Assembly (NCBI GenBank): GCA_902515395.1
Contig: CABXUL010000008.1
Location: 1 to 53,107, forward strand
DNA length: 53,107 nt
Origin: an uncultured Bacteroidota bacterium
GTDB taxonomy: Bacteria > Bacteroidota > Bacteroidia > Flavobacteriales > Flavobacteriaceae
Direction of reading: 5' to 3'
Part shown: in pieces, positions 16,187 to 25,879 of the stretch
Layout: every line of letters begins with the position of its first letter
Position numbering within the stretch: the stretch's first letter is position 1
Position numbers and translations under genes: made by a program
Notes under the pieces: generated by a model
The model's database searches: none
Told to the model about the DNA's origin: nothing
The model's input: only the letters and a program-made list of their open reading frames with translations

Positions 16187-18280
16187 ATGAAAAAAATCTT
16201 ACTTTACATTCTATTGATTGGGCCATTGGTTAATGGACAACGTCCTGTCGATCTTGTCAATCCTCTTGTCGATTCTGCTAATTCGAGATGGTTCTTTTTT
16301 AGTTCTGCTACCCGTCCATTTGGAATGGTGAATTTAAGTCCTGATATGGGAACGGCTGGTGCTTGGGAATCTGGATATCGATACAATCAAAAAAAAATAA
16401 ATTTTTTCAGTCATATTCACGCTTGGCAATTATCTGGTGTACCCGTATTACCAACTACTGGTAAAATTAAGCCACACCTAGGTCCAAAAGATTATGGCTC
16501 TAATTATTCTCATGATCACGAAACGGTTGAGGCTGGCTATCACTCGGTTATTTTAGATGATTATAATATTAAGGCTGAATTGACATCCACATTAAGGGTA
16601 GGATTTCACCGTTATACCTTTCCTAAATCTGATCAAAGTGCAGTTATTTTAGATTTATCAGCTCAATTGGGACCGTCAGGAACAGATAGTGGTTATGTGA
16701 AAAAAGTTTCTAACCAACAACTTAATGGTTATGCTGTAATGGAAAAAACTAGAAGAAGACCAAAACCAACTAAGGTTTTCTTTACTATTCATTTTAATAA
16801 ACCATTTGATGCGCTTCATGCTTTTAAAGATGGGGAGCTAAAGGGAGTAGTTAAGAAATTTGAAGGTTCGAACGGGGGGGTATATCCAGTTTTTAAGACC
16901 CGGGAGGGGGAGCAGTTACTCATGAAAGTAGCTATTTCATATGTTAGTATTAAGCAAGCTGAGTTAAATCTAAATACTGAGCTACCCCATTGGGATTTTA
17001 ATGCTGTTGTTAAGGATTCTAAAAACCAGTGGAATGACTACTTAGGCAGAATTGAGATTAAAGGAAATACTAAAGAACAACAAGTTCGTTTCTATACCGA
17101 TTTGTGGCACGCACTCCAGGGGAGAAGAATAATTAGCGACGTAAACGGTAAGTACAGTGATATGACAGGAGATACACAAAGGATTGGACAAATCCCTCTA
17201 GATGTTAGTGGAAAGCCAAAGTTTAATCATTATAATTCTGATTCTTTTTGGGGAGCTCAATGGACTTTAAATACCCTATGGCATTTGGTTTACCCAAGAA
17301 TTACTGAGGAGTTCATCAATTCAATGTTATTGATGTATGATGATGGAGGTCTTATTCCTAGAGGTCCTTCAGGGGGTAATTACACCTATGTGATGACAGG
17401 TGCATCTACAACTCCTTTTATTGTAAGTGCCTACATGAAAGGGATCAGGGGCTTTGATATTGATAAAGCCTATGAGGGAATGCTCAAAAATGCTATGCCA
17501 GGTGGGATTATGAGTAAAGTAGGCTATGAGCATTACACTAACAAAGGTGGGGGAATTGAATATTATATTGATAGGGGTTATGTTCCATTTCCACTGTATG
17601 AAAAACAATATGGTTACCATCAATGTGGACCTGGAGTTACAATGGAGTATGCATACCAGGATTGGACATTGGCTCAAATGGCAAAGGCATTAGATAAAGA
17701 TAGCGATTATAAAATGCTTATCAAAAGAGCAGCTAATTATAGAAATATTTATGATTCTTCAAGTGGTTGGATGCGTGGGAGAACATTGGATGGAAATTGG
17801 ATAGAACCCTTTGACCCATTAGTTTATGAGGGCGACTACAAAGACCCACTTGGTTCAGGGTTTGTTGAGGCTACAGCCGCCGCGGCTACTTGGTTTGTTC
17901 CTCATGACTTGGCGGGACTTGCTGTATTGATGGGTGGTAAGGATATTGCTGCAAGGAGATTAAACCAGTCTTTTCTAATTGCTAAACAGCATGGATTTGT
18001 AGCTCATAACTACAGAGGAGATAATTTTGTTTCAAGTTATAGAAGAAGAGCTTTTATTAACTACGGAAATCAACCCTCTATGCAAACTGGCTATATTTTT
18101 AATTATTTTGGACAGCCATGGCAAACGCAAAAATGGGTTAGAGAAGTTATTGAAGAAGTTTACAGCGATAATGATCCCCAGCATGGCTACAGCGGTGACG
18201 AAGACCAGGGACTAATGGGGGCATTGAGTGTACTTATGAAAATCGGGCTTTTCGAGATGAAGGGGGGGGGCAGATATTAA
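16187..18280 (+). CDS. GH92-like alpha-mannosidase, main part, ended early by a poly-G frameshift
   Basis: The frame gives 697 residues with a signal peptide ending near VNGQ. GH92 features appear in order: VDLVNPLVDS and RPFGMVNLSPD at the start, a GYRYNQ...FSHIHAWQLSGVP region, SDSFWGAQWTL at about 350, CGPGVTMEYAYQDW, FVEATAAAATWFVPHD (Glu561, likely general acid) and SGDEDQG (Asp671, Asp673, likely base region). GH92 enzymes are calcium-dependent exo-alpha-mannosidases. Several motifs differ from the textbook forms, for example EATAAAATW instead of EGNAWQYTW, so specificity may differ too. The frame ends at 18280 just after nine G residues (18262-18270). With eight, it would continue to 18560 and complete the usual C-terminal domain. 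The gene follows the enolase-type gene by one base. Confidence 0.85.
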   Translation: MKKILLYILLIGPLVNGQRPVDLVNPLVDSANSRWFFFSSATRPFGMVNLSPDMGTAGAWESGYRYNQKKINFFSHIHAWQLSGVPVLPTTGKIKPHLGPKDYGSNYSHDHETVEAGYHSVILDDYNIKAELTSTLRVGFHRYTFPKSDQSAVILDLSAQLGPSGTDSGYVKKVSNQQLNGYAVMEKTRRRPKPTKVFFTIHFNKPFDALHAFKDGELKGVVKKFEGSNGGVYPVFKTREGEQLLMKVAISYVSIKQAELNLNTELPHWDFNAVVKDSKNQWNDYLGRIEIKGNTKEQQVRFYTDLWHALQGRRIISDVNGKYSDMTGDTQRIGQIPLDVSGKPKFNHYNSDSFWGAQWTLNTLWHLVYPRITEEFINSMLLMYDDGGLIPRGPSGGNYTYVMTGASTTPFIVSAYMKGIRGFDIDKAYEGMLKNAMPGGIMSKVGYEHYTNKGGGIEYYIDRGYVPFPLYEKQYGYHQCGPGVTMEYAYQDWTLAQMAKALDKDSDYKMLIKRAANYRNIYDSSSGWMRGRTLDGNWIEPFDPLVYEGDYKDPLGSGFVEATAAAATWFVPHDLAGLAVLMGGKDIAARRLNQSFLIAKQHGFVAHNYRGDNFVSSYRRRAFINYGNQPSMQTGYIFNYFGQPWQTQKWVREVIEEVYSDNDPQHGYSGDEDQGLMGALSVLMKIGLFEMKGGGRY
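18262..18270. repeat. Homopolymer tract of nine G residues causing the GH92 frameshift
   Basis: Nine consecutive G in an A+T-rich gene. Removing one G joins the upstream reading frame to the downstream frame, giving MKGGADINPAYD, which reads like the normal GH92 continuation. It may be a sequencing or assembly length error, or a slippery tract that switches the gene on and off. Confidence 0.85.
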
Positions 18281-18560
18281 CCCTGCATATGATCTTTCCA
18301 GCCCCATATTTGATCAAATTATAATTCATTTGGATAAAGACTATTATCAGGGTGGAAATTTTAAAATAGATGTTCTAAATAACAGTCCAAAAAATAAATT
18401 CATTCAAAGTGTTAAGCTAAATGGAAAACCGCTTAATCAATCTTGGTTCCATCACAACGATTTGGTAAAAGGAGGTGTTTTGGAATATGTTTTGGGGCAT
18501 GAGCCCAATTATGATTGGGCAACAGCGGATGAATTACTTCCTTTAAGTATGTCAGATTAA
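18270..18560 (+). pseudogene. C-terminal remainder of the GH92 gene in the shifted frame
   Basis: The frame downstream of the poly-G tract encodes about 96 residues beginning ADINPAYDLSSPIFDQI. These match the end of GH92 proteins, including a NPxYxxxSPxFD-like segment and SVKLNGKPLNQSWFHH. It has no signal or start of its own at the natural domain boundary; an internal ATG at 18330 exists but would begin in the middle of the domain. It should be read as part of the preceding gene. Confidence 0.82.
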
Positions 18561-18571
18561 TTGTAAAAACC

Positions 18572-19597
18572 GTGGAAAAAAAGGTTGGATTTGGAATTAT
18601 AGGTACTGGTAATATTGCTAAATTTCATGCTGACTGTATTGAAAAAATTGACAATGCTAATCTTTTAGGAGTAGTTAGCAAATCTGAAACTAGAGCTAAA
18701 GCTAAAGAAGTTTGTAAACTTTATGATTGTCCTGTTTTTTCAGAAATAGAAAGCTTGCTCAAAATTCCTGAAGTCGACATTGTTTGTATATGCAATGAAA
18801 GTGGATTACATGGAGCAACAATAACTAAAGTTGCAAAGGCAGGAAAAAATATTCTTTGTGAAAAACCATTAGAAACTACAATTGAAAGGATTGATAAAAT
18901 CGCTGCTGTGGTAAAATCCTCAGGTATAAAAATCGGTTGCGTGTTTCAAAATCGAGAAAATCCTGAATACATAAAATTGAAAAATTATTTTGATTCAGGC
19001 ATATTAGGAAAAGTTTTATTATGTCAAGCAACTATTCATTGGTATCGCCCCCCAAATTATTATAAGAATTCATGGCGAGGCACACTTTCGATGGATGGAG
19101 GAGCTGCACTAATTAACCAAGGGATCCATACTGTTGACTTAATAATTGATCTGATGGGAGAGGTTAGTGAAGTTAGTGGTTATATTGACACCCTTTATCA
19201 CAAAATTGAGGGGGAAGACATCGGAGTAGCTTCTTTTAAATTTAAAAGTGGTGCGTTAGGCACTTTATCTTTTGGAACCTCCATATATCCAGGTGAGCCA
19301 GAATCAATATCTATTTATGGAACAAAGGGAAGTATTTATTTTTCCGGAGGTAAAATTATTTCATCTACAATTGATAAAATAAATAACCATTTAATTGCCA
19401 ATAAGATAGATTTAGGCTCTGGAGCTTCTGATCCCATGGCAATTAGTGATCAACTTCATATTAGCACGATAAAAAATATGATTAATGTGATATTAAATGA
19501 TGAAAAGCCTAAAGTAGATATTTATGAAGCGAAAAAGTCGGTTACTTTGATTAATGCAATTTATCAATCAAAAGGAAATAGAATAGTAATTAATTAG
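18572..19597 (+). CDS. Gfo/Idh/MocA family oxidoreductase, cytosolic
   Basis: The 341-residue protein starts at a GTG (18572), eleven bases after the GH92 remainder, and has no signal peptide. GIIGTGNIA (8-16) is the NAD(P)-binding loop, EKP is at 97-99, and DGGAALINQGIHTVDL (His186) is the typical catalytic region of sugar dehydrogenases such as inositol or glucoside 3-dehydrogenase types. The protein should oxidise a hydroxyl of an imported mono- or disaccharide, or reduce a keto-sugar delivered from the periplasm. Pairing with the exported Gfo/Idh/MocA at 5406 suggests oxidation on one side of the membrane and reduction or further breakdown on the other (inference). Confidence 0.9.
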   Translation: MEKKVGFGIIGTGNIAKFHADCIEKIDNANLLGVVSKSETRAKAKEVCKLYDCPVFSEIESLLKIPEVDIVCICNESGLHGATITKVAKAGKNILCEKPLETTIERIDKIAAVVKSSGIKIGCVFQNRENPEYIKLKNYFDSGILGKVLLCQATIHWYRPPNYYKNSWRGTLSMDGGAALINQGIHTVDLIIDLMGEVSEVSGYIDTLYHKIEGEDIGVASFKFKSGALGTLSFGTSIYPGEPESISIYGTKGSIYFSGGKIISSTIDKINNHLIANKIDLGSGASDPMAISDQLHISTIKNMINVILNDEKPKVDIYEAKKSVTLINAIYQSKGNRIVIN

Positions 19598-19601
19598 AAA
19601 A

Positions 19602-20939
19602 ATGAAAAAAAATAAAAATATTATTGCTTGTGGAATAATTATTATTTCTCAGATATTAATTGCTTGTCAGACACATAGCAAAAAAGAAACAAAACCCAAT
19701 GTTATTTTAATAATGGCTGATGATATTGGATTTGAGTGTTTAAGTATTAATGGTAGTACCTCATACAAAACTCCAGTACTGGACTCATTGGCTAAAAATG
19801 GAGTAAATTTTAAAAGAGCACTTTCACAACCTTTATGCACCCCGTCAAGAGTTAAAATTATGACAGGAAAACATAATTATAAAAATTACGAATATTTTAC
19901 CTATTTAAATCCAAATCAAAAAACCTTTGGAAACTTATTTAAAGAAAATGGTTATAAAACTGCAATAGTAGGCAAATGGCAACTTAATGGTATTCAATAC
20001 AAGATTGATGGATTTAATGATAATAGAAGACCAAATCATTTTGGTTTTGACGAATATTGTTTATGGCAATTAACAAAACTGAAATCCGATGGTGAAAGAT
20101 TTGCTAACCCATTAATAGAGCAAAATGGAGAGTTTTTACCGAGAGATAAAGATGCTTATGGACCAGATGTTGTTTCTGATTACGCTATTGAATTTATAAA
20201 AAAGAATAAGGATAACCCCTTCTTTATTTACTATCCAATGCTTCTAGTTCATAGTCCATTTGTCCCTACCCCTGACTCGCCAGAGTGGAAATCAATTGAC
20301 ACAAGATCACAGAAAAATAACCGCTTTTTTATTGATATGGTTGAATATATGGATAAGGTGATAGGAAAAATTAGTAAGGAACTTTCTAAACAAGGGATTG
20401 CTGAAAATACTCTTATTTTATTTGTGGGTGATAACGGTACCAATGTTAATTTAGTTACTGAAACGAAAAATGGACCTGTTACAGGGGGTAAGGGAAATAC
20501 AATTACTCACGGTCATCATGTTCCAATGGTAGCTAATTGGCCAAAAAAAATCAAAAGCCCAACTCAATACAATGGTTTAATAAATATGAATGATTTTTAT
20601 GCAACTTTTTGTGATATTTTAAAAGTTAAAAATGAATCAGATGGATTAAGTTTTATGGATGTTCTAACAACAAATAATTTTTTGAAAAGAGAAATCACAA
20701 CAATTTACTATGATCCTCACCATCACTATAGATCAAATGTTTCAAAGCTCAGAAATGTTTTTACACAAAATCCGAGGTATAAATTATATAAGGATGGTCG
20801 TTTTTTTGATATGAAAAATGACATTTTAGAGACTAGCCCACTTAGTGATGAAGAATTAGATAAAGAACAAATGGTAATAAAGAAAAAGTTAGCGGTTGAA
20901 TTAGCTAAATTTCCAGAATTACCGGAGAAAAATTTTTAA
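19602..20939 (+). CDS. Sulfatase (S1 type, CTPSR motif), lipoprotein
   Basis: A lipoprotein of 445 residues, with lipobox LIAC (Cys22); it is the shortest sulfatase in the window. MADDIGF carries the metal Asp pair (about 40-41), the formylglycine motif is CTPSR (Cys79 to Arg83), and VKIMTGKHNYKNYEYF follows. A GKWQLNG segment replaces the usual GKWHLG, so the His is changed to Gln. VGDNGT appears at about 283, where most members have SDNG. These two substitutions suggest an unusual active site or specificity within the family. It starts four bases after the Gfo/Idh/MocA gene and is 14 bases ahead of the next sulfatase. Confidence 0.9.
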   Translation: MKKNKNIIACGIIIISQILIACQTHSKKETKPNVILIMADDIGFECLSINGSTSYKTPVLDSLAKNGVNFKRALSQPLCTPSRVKIMTGKHNYKNYEYFTYLNPNQKTFGNLFKENGYKTAIVGKWQLNGIQYKIDGFNDNRRPNHFGFDEYCLWQLTKLKSDGERFANPLIEQNGEFLPRDKDAYGPDVVSDYAIEFIKKNKDNPFFIYYPMLLVHSPFVPTPDSPEWKSIDTRSQKNNRFFIDMVEYMDKVIGKISKELSKQGIAENTLILFVGDNGTNVNLVTETKNGPVTGGKGNTITHGHHVPMVANWPKKIKSPTQYNGLINMNDFYATFCDILKVKNESDGLSFMDVLTTNNFLKREITTIYYDPHHHYRSNVSKLRNVFTQNPRYKLYKDGRFFDMKNDILETSPLSDEELDKEQMVIKKKLAVELAKFPELPEKNF

Positions 20940-20953
20940 AAACAACTAGATAA

Positions 20954-22612
20954 ATGTATCTAAAATCAACAATATTTTTTTTTTCATCACTATTGATTTT
21001 ATCATGTAATACTTCAATTACAAATAATCAAAAGAAACCAAATATTGTTTTCATATCTATTGACGATTTAAATGACTGGGTAGGTTTTTTAGGTTACAAA
21101 AAAGCCATTACCCCGAATATGGATAGGTTAGCCGAAAATGGTTTTTCTTTCTCCAACGCTCACTGTCCTGCTCCTATTTGCGGGCCATCTCGAACGGCAA
21201 TTCTAAGTGGTATGTATCCTGTAACTTCTGGTGTTTATGATAACAATATTAAGTTTAGCAGAGATTTACCAAATGTTATTACATTGCCCGAACACTTTAG
21301 AAAAAATGGATATAAAGTTTACGGTGTAGGGAAGTTGTTCCACGGAGGGGTATCTAATGTTCCTGAAGCAGCTTTTGATGAATACGGAGGAAGAATTGGG
21401 TCAGCTGCGCCTTTTAATTCGTCAGATTTGCACAATAGCAAACAAAATCCAAACCATGAAGTCACAATTTTAGGTAAAAAATTTCAACTTCCTATAAATG
21501 GAATGCCTGCTGATAGATATTGGAACAAAGCTCATACATTTGATTGGGGTGCAGTGGACTTACCTGACAGTTTATTTTCCGACCGTGTCAGTGTAGATTG
21601 GGCTATTGATCGACTTGATAAAATTAAAAATAAACCCTTCTTATTAACCCTAGGTTTTGAGCGTCCCCATCAGCCCCTTTTTAACCCCAAGAGGTTCCAC
21701 GAAATGTATCCACTTGATAAGGTAAGTTTGCCAGAGGTGCCAATTGACGACTTTCAAGATTTGCCCTATCGTGCAAAGCAATTGGCTTTATATCCGAAAA
21801 CTTCAGGAAGACATAAAACAGTAGTTAAATATGGGCAATGGGAGAATGCAGTGTCTTCTTATTTAGCTTCAGTCTCATTTGTTGACGAACTTATTGGAGA
21901 TGTCGTGAAAGCTCTTGAAAAAAGGGATTTAATGGAAAATACATGGATCGTGCTTTGGTCAGATCATGGCTGGCATCTTGGAGAAAAGTCTCATTGGGGA
22001 AAAGCAACAGGGTGGTATCGGAGTACGAGGGTCCCTTTTTTGCTCGTACCACCCAAAGGAAATACACAATTTAAAAGAGCTGTCAAAGTAAATAATATGG
22101 TGAACCTTCTCGATTTAGCACCTACTATGTCGGACATAGCTGGTATTCCAAAGAAAAAATCCTGGGAAGGAAGGAGTTTGATGCCAATCTTAAAACAACA
22201 AGTAAAATTATGGAAGGAAGTCACTTTGACTACTTTTTCAATTGGTTCACATACCATTTCAACTCCTGATTGGCAGATGATATCTTATTACGATGGAAGC
22301 TTTGAGATGTATGATCTGACCAATGACCCAGATCAATTCAATAATATTGCTGACCAGCCCCAAATGAACGCTGTTATCAATCAATTAAAAAAGCACATTC
22401 CAGAAGAACCTAATTGGAAATATTTTATTCGTTATGGTGATTATAAAATTTTAGTCCCCAAAAAAGGATCTATTCAGGTGTTTAATCAAATTTTAGAGGG
22501 AAAAAACGACGAGGATATTGCTAATGAGATTCCAGAATTAGTTAAAAAAATTAGTACTTATATTTATGATAATCAACCTAAAAAAAAGAAATTTTCAATT
22601 GATTCTTTATAA
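20954..22612 (+). CDS. Sulfatase, iduronate-2-sulfatase-like (S1_7-like), lipoprotein
   Basis: The 552-residue lipoprotein has lipobox ILSC (Cys18). SIDDLNDWVGFLG and AHCPAPICGPSR (formylglycine Cys76 to Arg80) are characteristic of the iduronate-2-sulfatase-like branch. GVGKLFHG, ERPHQPLFNPKRFHEMYP and WSDHGWHLGEKSHWGK match its active-site segments. In known members the target is 2-O-sulfated uronic acid or related sulfates in algal polysaccharides, which fits the lyase and GH105 genes nearby. It is paralogous to the sulfatase at 29828. The C-terminus carries about 60 extra residues after the usual DPDQFNNIA stretch. Subfamily assignment is by motif recognition only. Confidence 0.92.
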   Translation: MYLKSTIFFFSSLLILSCNTSITNNQKKPNIVFISIDDLNDWVGFLGYKKAITPNMDRLAENGFSFSNAHCPAPICGPSRTAILSGMYPVTSGVYDNNIKFSRDLPNVITLPEHFRKNGYKVYGVGKLFHGGVSNVPEAAFDEYGGRIGSAAPFNSSDLHNSKQNPNHEVTILGKKFQLPINGMPADRYWNKAHTFDWGAVDLPDSLFSDRVSVDWAIDRLDKIKNKPFLLTLGFERPHQPLFNPKRFHEMYPLDKVSLPEVPIDDFQDLPYRAKQLALYPKTSGRHKTVVKYGQWENAVSSYLASVSFVDELIGDVVKALEKRDLMENTWIVLWSDHGWHLGEKSHWGKATGWYRSTRVPFLLVPPKGNTQFKRAVKVNNMVNLLDLAPTMSDIAGIPKKKSWEGRSLMPILKQQVKLWKEVTLTTFSIGSHTISTPDWQMISYYDGSFEMYDLTNDPDQFNNIADQPQMNAVINQLKKHIPEEPNWKYFIRYGDYKILVPKKGSIQVFNQILEGKNDEDIANEIPELVKKISTYIYDNQPKKKKFSIDSL

Positions 22613-22621
22613 TTTTCACTT

Positions 22622-24031
22622 ATGTTAAAAGAAACTAATAAATCAAAATGTACTTTAATTGTGTTTACGTTGATGATCTTTTTTAACACAACTTTTGGAC
22701 AGGAAAAACCCAATATTATTTTTATCATGGCAGATGATTTAGGTTATGCTGATGTTGGGGTCTATGGACAGAAACTAATTAAAACTCCCAATATTGACCA
22801 ATTGAGTGCTGAAGGTATGAGATTCACTGATTATTACTCTGGAGCTGCTGTTTGTGCACCGGCACGAAGTGTGCTTATGACCGGTCTTCACACTGGTCAC
22901 ACACGTATTCGTGGTAATTTTGGAAAAGGAGGGGTTGTTGGGCTGGCTGGAAAACAAGGTAGGGTTCCAATCAAAGAAGAAGATTTAACTTTAGCAGAAG
23001 TTTTACAAGAAAATGGTTATATAACTGGAATGATTGGAAAATGGGGATTGGGAGAACCCAACACCTCTGGTGAACCCAATAAAAAAGGCTTTGATTTTTT
23101 CTACGGCTTTTACAACCAAAGGCGGGCTCATTCTTACTATCCTGATTATATTTGGGAGAATACCAATAAAGTTAAACTTCACGGGAATGAAAATGAACAA
23201 AATCATCAATACACCCACAATCTATTTGCAGATGAATCGGTGAACTTTATTGATAGAAATCATCAAAAACCTTTCTTCCTTTATTTACCGGTTTGTATCC
23301 CTCACAGCCGATATGAGCTTCCTGACAATGGAATTTATACTCACAAAAAGGGTTGGACTGACTTACAAAAAAAATATGCTGCTATGGTAACCCGTTTGGA
23401 TGAAACCGTAGGAAGAATCGTAAAAAGACTAGATGCGCTAGGAATTTCAGATAAAACCTATATCTTTTTTACCTCTGATAATGGCCCAGCAGAAATCGTA
23501 AACGATTGGGAAATCTTTAATAGTAATGGAATTTACAAAGGGATGAAACGCGATCCATACGAGGGGGGAATAAGAGTTCCTTTCATAGTTCGTCATCCCA
23601 AAAAAATTACCCCTGGTTCAATAAGCGATCAGGTAGGATATTTTGCTGACTTTTTCCCAACTATATTAGAATTAATTGGATTAAAAAGTGATGAGATTTT
23701 TGACGGTAATAGTATTGCTGGGGTTTTACATGGGACTAAAAAATCCACTGATGTGCCGCCACTTTACTGGGAGTTTTATGAGAAAGATGGTTGGCGAGCT
23801 ACCCGTTTTGGAAAATGGAAAGCTATTCAAAATAACCTTCACCAAAGCCACCAAGGTCCGATTGAATTATATGATTTGTATCGAGATCCCGCCGAGACTT
23901 TTGATATCAGTCAATCACATCCTCAGCTGGTAGAAAAGGCGAAAAAAATATTTAAAACGGCAAGCTTCCCTTCTGAACACTATTTTTGGAAATTTCAACA
24001 GAGAGAAGCAACAGATATTTACAATAATTAG
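22622..24031 (+). CDS. Sulfatase, arylsulfatase A-like (CAPAR motif), exported
   Basis: This 469-residue protein has a Sec signal ending near FGQ (about 27). MADDLGYADVGVYG has the metal Asp pair, the formylglycine motif is CAPAR (Cys78 to Arg82), and SVLMTGLHTGHTRIRGN follows, a context common in bacterial arylsulfatase A-like enzymes. GKWGLGEP replaces the His of GKWHLG with Gly. PVCIPHSRYE and TSDNGP are further family elements, and the C-terminus has LYDLYRDPAETFDIS. Ten bases separate its stop from the GH105-DUF1961 gene start, so desulfation and removal of the unsaturated uronic acid are probably coupled. The sulfate position is unknown. Confidence 0.92.
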   Translation: MLKETNKSKCTLIVFTLMIFFNTTFGQEKPNIIFIMADDLGYADVGVYGQKLIKTPNIDQLSAEGMRFTDYYSGAAVCAPARSVLMTGLHTGHTRIRGNFGKGGVVGLAGKQGRVPIKEEDLTLAEVLQENGYITGMIGKWGLGEPNTSGEPNKKGFDFFYGFYNQRRAHSYYPDYIWENTNKVKLHGNENEQNHQYTHNLFADESVNFIDRNHQKPFFLYLPVCIPHSRYELPDNGIYTHKKGWTDLQKKYAAMVTRLDETVGRIVKRLDALGISDKTYIFFTSDNGPAEIVNDWEIFNSNGIYKGMKRDPYEGGIRVPFIVRHPKKITPGSISDQVGYFADFFPTILELIGLKSDEIFDGNSIAGVLHGTKKSTDVPPLYWEFYEKDGWRATRFGKWKAIQNNLHQSHQGPIELYDLYRDPAETFDISQSHPQLVEKAKKIFKTASFPSEHYFWKFQQREATDIYNN

Positions 24032-24041
24032 TAAAAATTAA

Positions 24042-25874
24042 ATGAAAAAAATCCATTACTTATACAATGTCATCTTCCTTTTTTTAAGTTCTGTTATTAC
24101 AGCACAACACAATAAAGGGTCAATAAATGAGGTAGTTGAATTAATTGATAAGGTAATTAATTGGCAAAACCAGCAAACAGATCATATTAAAAAGTACACC
24201 CTAACTAACTGGCAATTTGCAACCAACTATATAGGGATGATGAAAGCTTTCAAGACCACCGGTAACTTAGCTTATCAAAACTACTTAAAAAAGATAGGTG
24301 AGGACCACAAATGGCAAACTATACCAGACATGTATCATGCTGATAAAATTGCCGTTTCGCAGGTTTATCTTGATTTATATAAACAACTGGGAGGGGAGGA
24401 GCTGATTAAAAATACTAAGTGGGTATTAGATGCTAACTTGATTAGGAATAAACCAGAACCTGACGTAAGATATAATAATAATCCCTATAAACATGAGTGG
24501 TGGAGCTGGTGTGATGCTCTTTTTATGGCACCTCCAACTTTTGCAAAAATGTATGAAATCACAGGCGATAATAAATATTTGGACTATGCTATTGAGAAAT
24601 GGTTGGTGACTACTGATTACTTATGGGATAAAAAGGAAAATTTAATATATCGTGATGATCGATATTTTGGTAAAAAAACAACTTCTGGAAAGAAAATCTT
24701 TTGGAGTAGAGGAAATGGTTGGGTTTTCGCAGGCTTAGTTCACATGTTAGAAATTATTCCAAAGGATTACCCTAAACGAAAGCTGTTAGTTGATCAATTC
24801 CAAAAAATGGCTTACAGACTTTTAGATCTTCAAGAAAGAACTACAGATGGATTATGGCGGTCTAATCTTTTAGATCCTGGAATTTTTGCGTATTTAAATC
24901 GAAAAGGGGATAAATTTATTGAAACAGCCAAAGTTGATATCCCCGAAAATAGTGGAAGTGCATTTTTTTGTTATGGTTTTGCTTGGGGTATAAATAATGG
25001 TTTATTAGAACCTAGTTTATTTGAAAAGCCTATGGTTAAATCTTGGAGTGAATTGATTAAACATGTAAATAGTGAAGGTCGTTTAGGTTATGTACAGCCA
25101 GTAGGTAAGGACCCCAAACCCTATGGGGCTGAATCATGGCAGGAGTTTGGAACAGGAGCTTTTTTGTTAGCAGCATCTGAATATATTAACTATTTAAGAA
25201 ATCCTATCAAAAAAGATTTAATTTCATTTTATAAAAGATCACTACTCTATGAAAATAATTTCTCAACTCAAAATGATTTAGATAAATGGATTCTTGAGGG
25301 AGATGCAAAAGCAATAATTAAAGATAATTGGTTGGAAATGTTTTCCCCTAATGAAAAATCACATCATGTTTTTTGGTGTCCAAAAGAATTACCTAGTAGT
25401 TTTATGGCAGAGTGGGAAATGCAAAATCTTAATACTAATGCTGGCCTTTGTATTGTCTTTTTTTCAGCAAAGGGAATTAATGGACTTGATGTAATGCATC
25501 CCAGTCAAAAAAAAAGATTTGGTGTTTTTAATCAGTACACAAAAAGTGATCTTAATAACTATCATATATCATATTATACTAATAATCCAAAAAAACCCAA
25601 TAGACCATTTGCTCATCTAAGAAAAAATAAAGGTTTTACAACAGTTCAATATGGAGAGAAAGGAATAGATGCTAATTCTAAATCTATTCACAAAATTCGA
25701 CTTGTAAAGAAAGATAATCATATATCAATGTTCATTGATGATAGAGAAATAATTAATTGGAAGGATCACGGATTAAAATATGGAGAACAGCATACAGGAG
25801 GAAAGTTTGCATTCAGACAAATGCAATGGTCACATTTTAGATATAGAAATTTTAAAGTTTGGAATATAAATTAA
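24042..25874 (+). CDS. GH105 unsaturated uronyl hydrolase fused to a DUF1961 domain
   Basis: The protein has 610 residues with a signal peptide ending near TAQ. Residues about 30-385 are a GH105 (alpha/alpha)6 barrel: WQFATNYIGM, HADKIAVSQ, WWSWCDALFMAPP (Asp158, the hydrating acid), SRGNGWVFAGL and SSGSAFF-like NSGSAFFCYGFAWGI. Such enzymes remove 4,5-unsaturated uronic acid from ends made by polysaccharide lyases. Residues about 395-610 form a DUF1961-like concanavalin-type sandwich with WLEMFSPNEKSHHVFWCP and FAFRQMQWSHFRYRNFKVW. The added domain could bind glycan or carry its own activity. It overlaps nothing and is followed after five bases by another sulfatase. Fusion of these two modules is uncommon compared with the single-domain GH105 at 47534. 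Confidence 0.88.
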   Translation: MKKIHYLYNVIFLFLSSVITAQHNKGSINEVVELIDKVINWQNQQTDHIKKYTLTNWQFATNYIGMMKAFKTTGNLAYQNYLKKIGEDHKWQTIPDMYHADKIAVSQVYLDLYKQLGGEELIKNTKWVLDANLIRNKPEPDVRYNNNPYKHEWWSWCDALFMAPPTFAKMYEITGDNKYLDYAIEKWLVTTDYLWDKKENLIYRDDRYFGKKTTSGKKIFWSRGNGWVFAGLVHMLEIIPKDYPKRKLLVDQFQKMAYRLLDLQERTTDGLWRSNLLDPGIFAYLNRKGDKFIETAKVDIPENSGSAFFCYGFAWGINNGLLEPSLFEKPMVKSWSELIKHVNSEGRLGYVQPVGKDPKPYGAESWQEFGTGAFLLAASEYINYLRNPIKKDLISFYKRSLLYENNFSTQNDLDKWILEGDAKAIIKDNWLEMFSPNEKSHHVFWCPKELPSSFMAEWEMQNLNTNAGLCIVFFSAKGINGLDVMHPSQKKRFGVFNQYTKSDLNNYHISYYTNNPKKPNRPFAHLRKNKGFTTVQYGEKGIDANSKSIHKIRLVKKDNHISMFIDDREIINWKDHGLKYGEQHTGGKFAFRQMQWSHFRYRNFKVWNIN

Positions 25875-25879
25875 TAAAT

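Noticed and set aside
18330-18560. A separate small gene starting at the ATG at 18330
   Set aside because: Its protein is the middle and end of the GH92 C-terminal domain, and the same frame continues upstream to the poly-G tract, so it is the tail of the broken gene.
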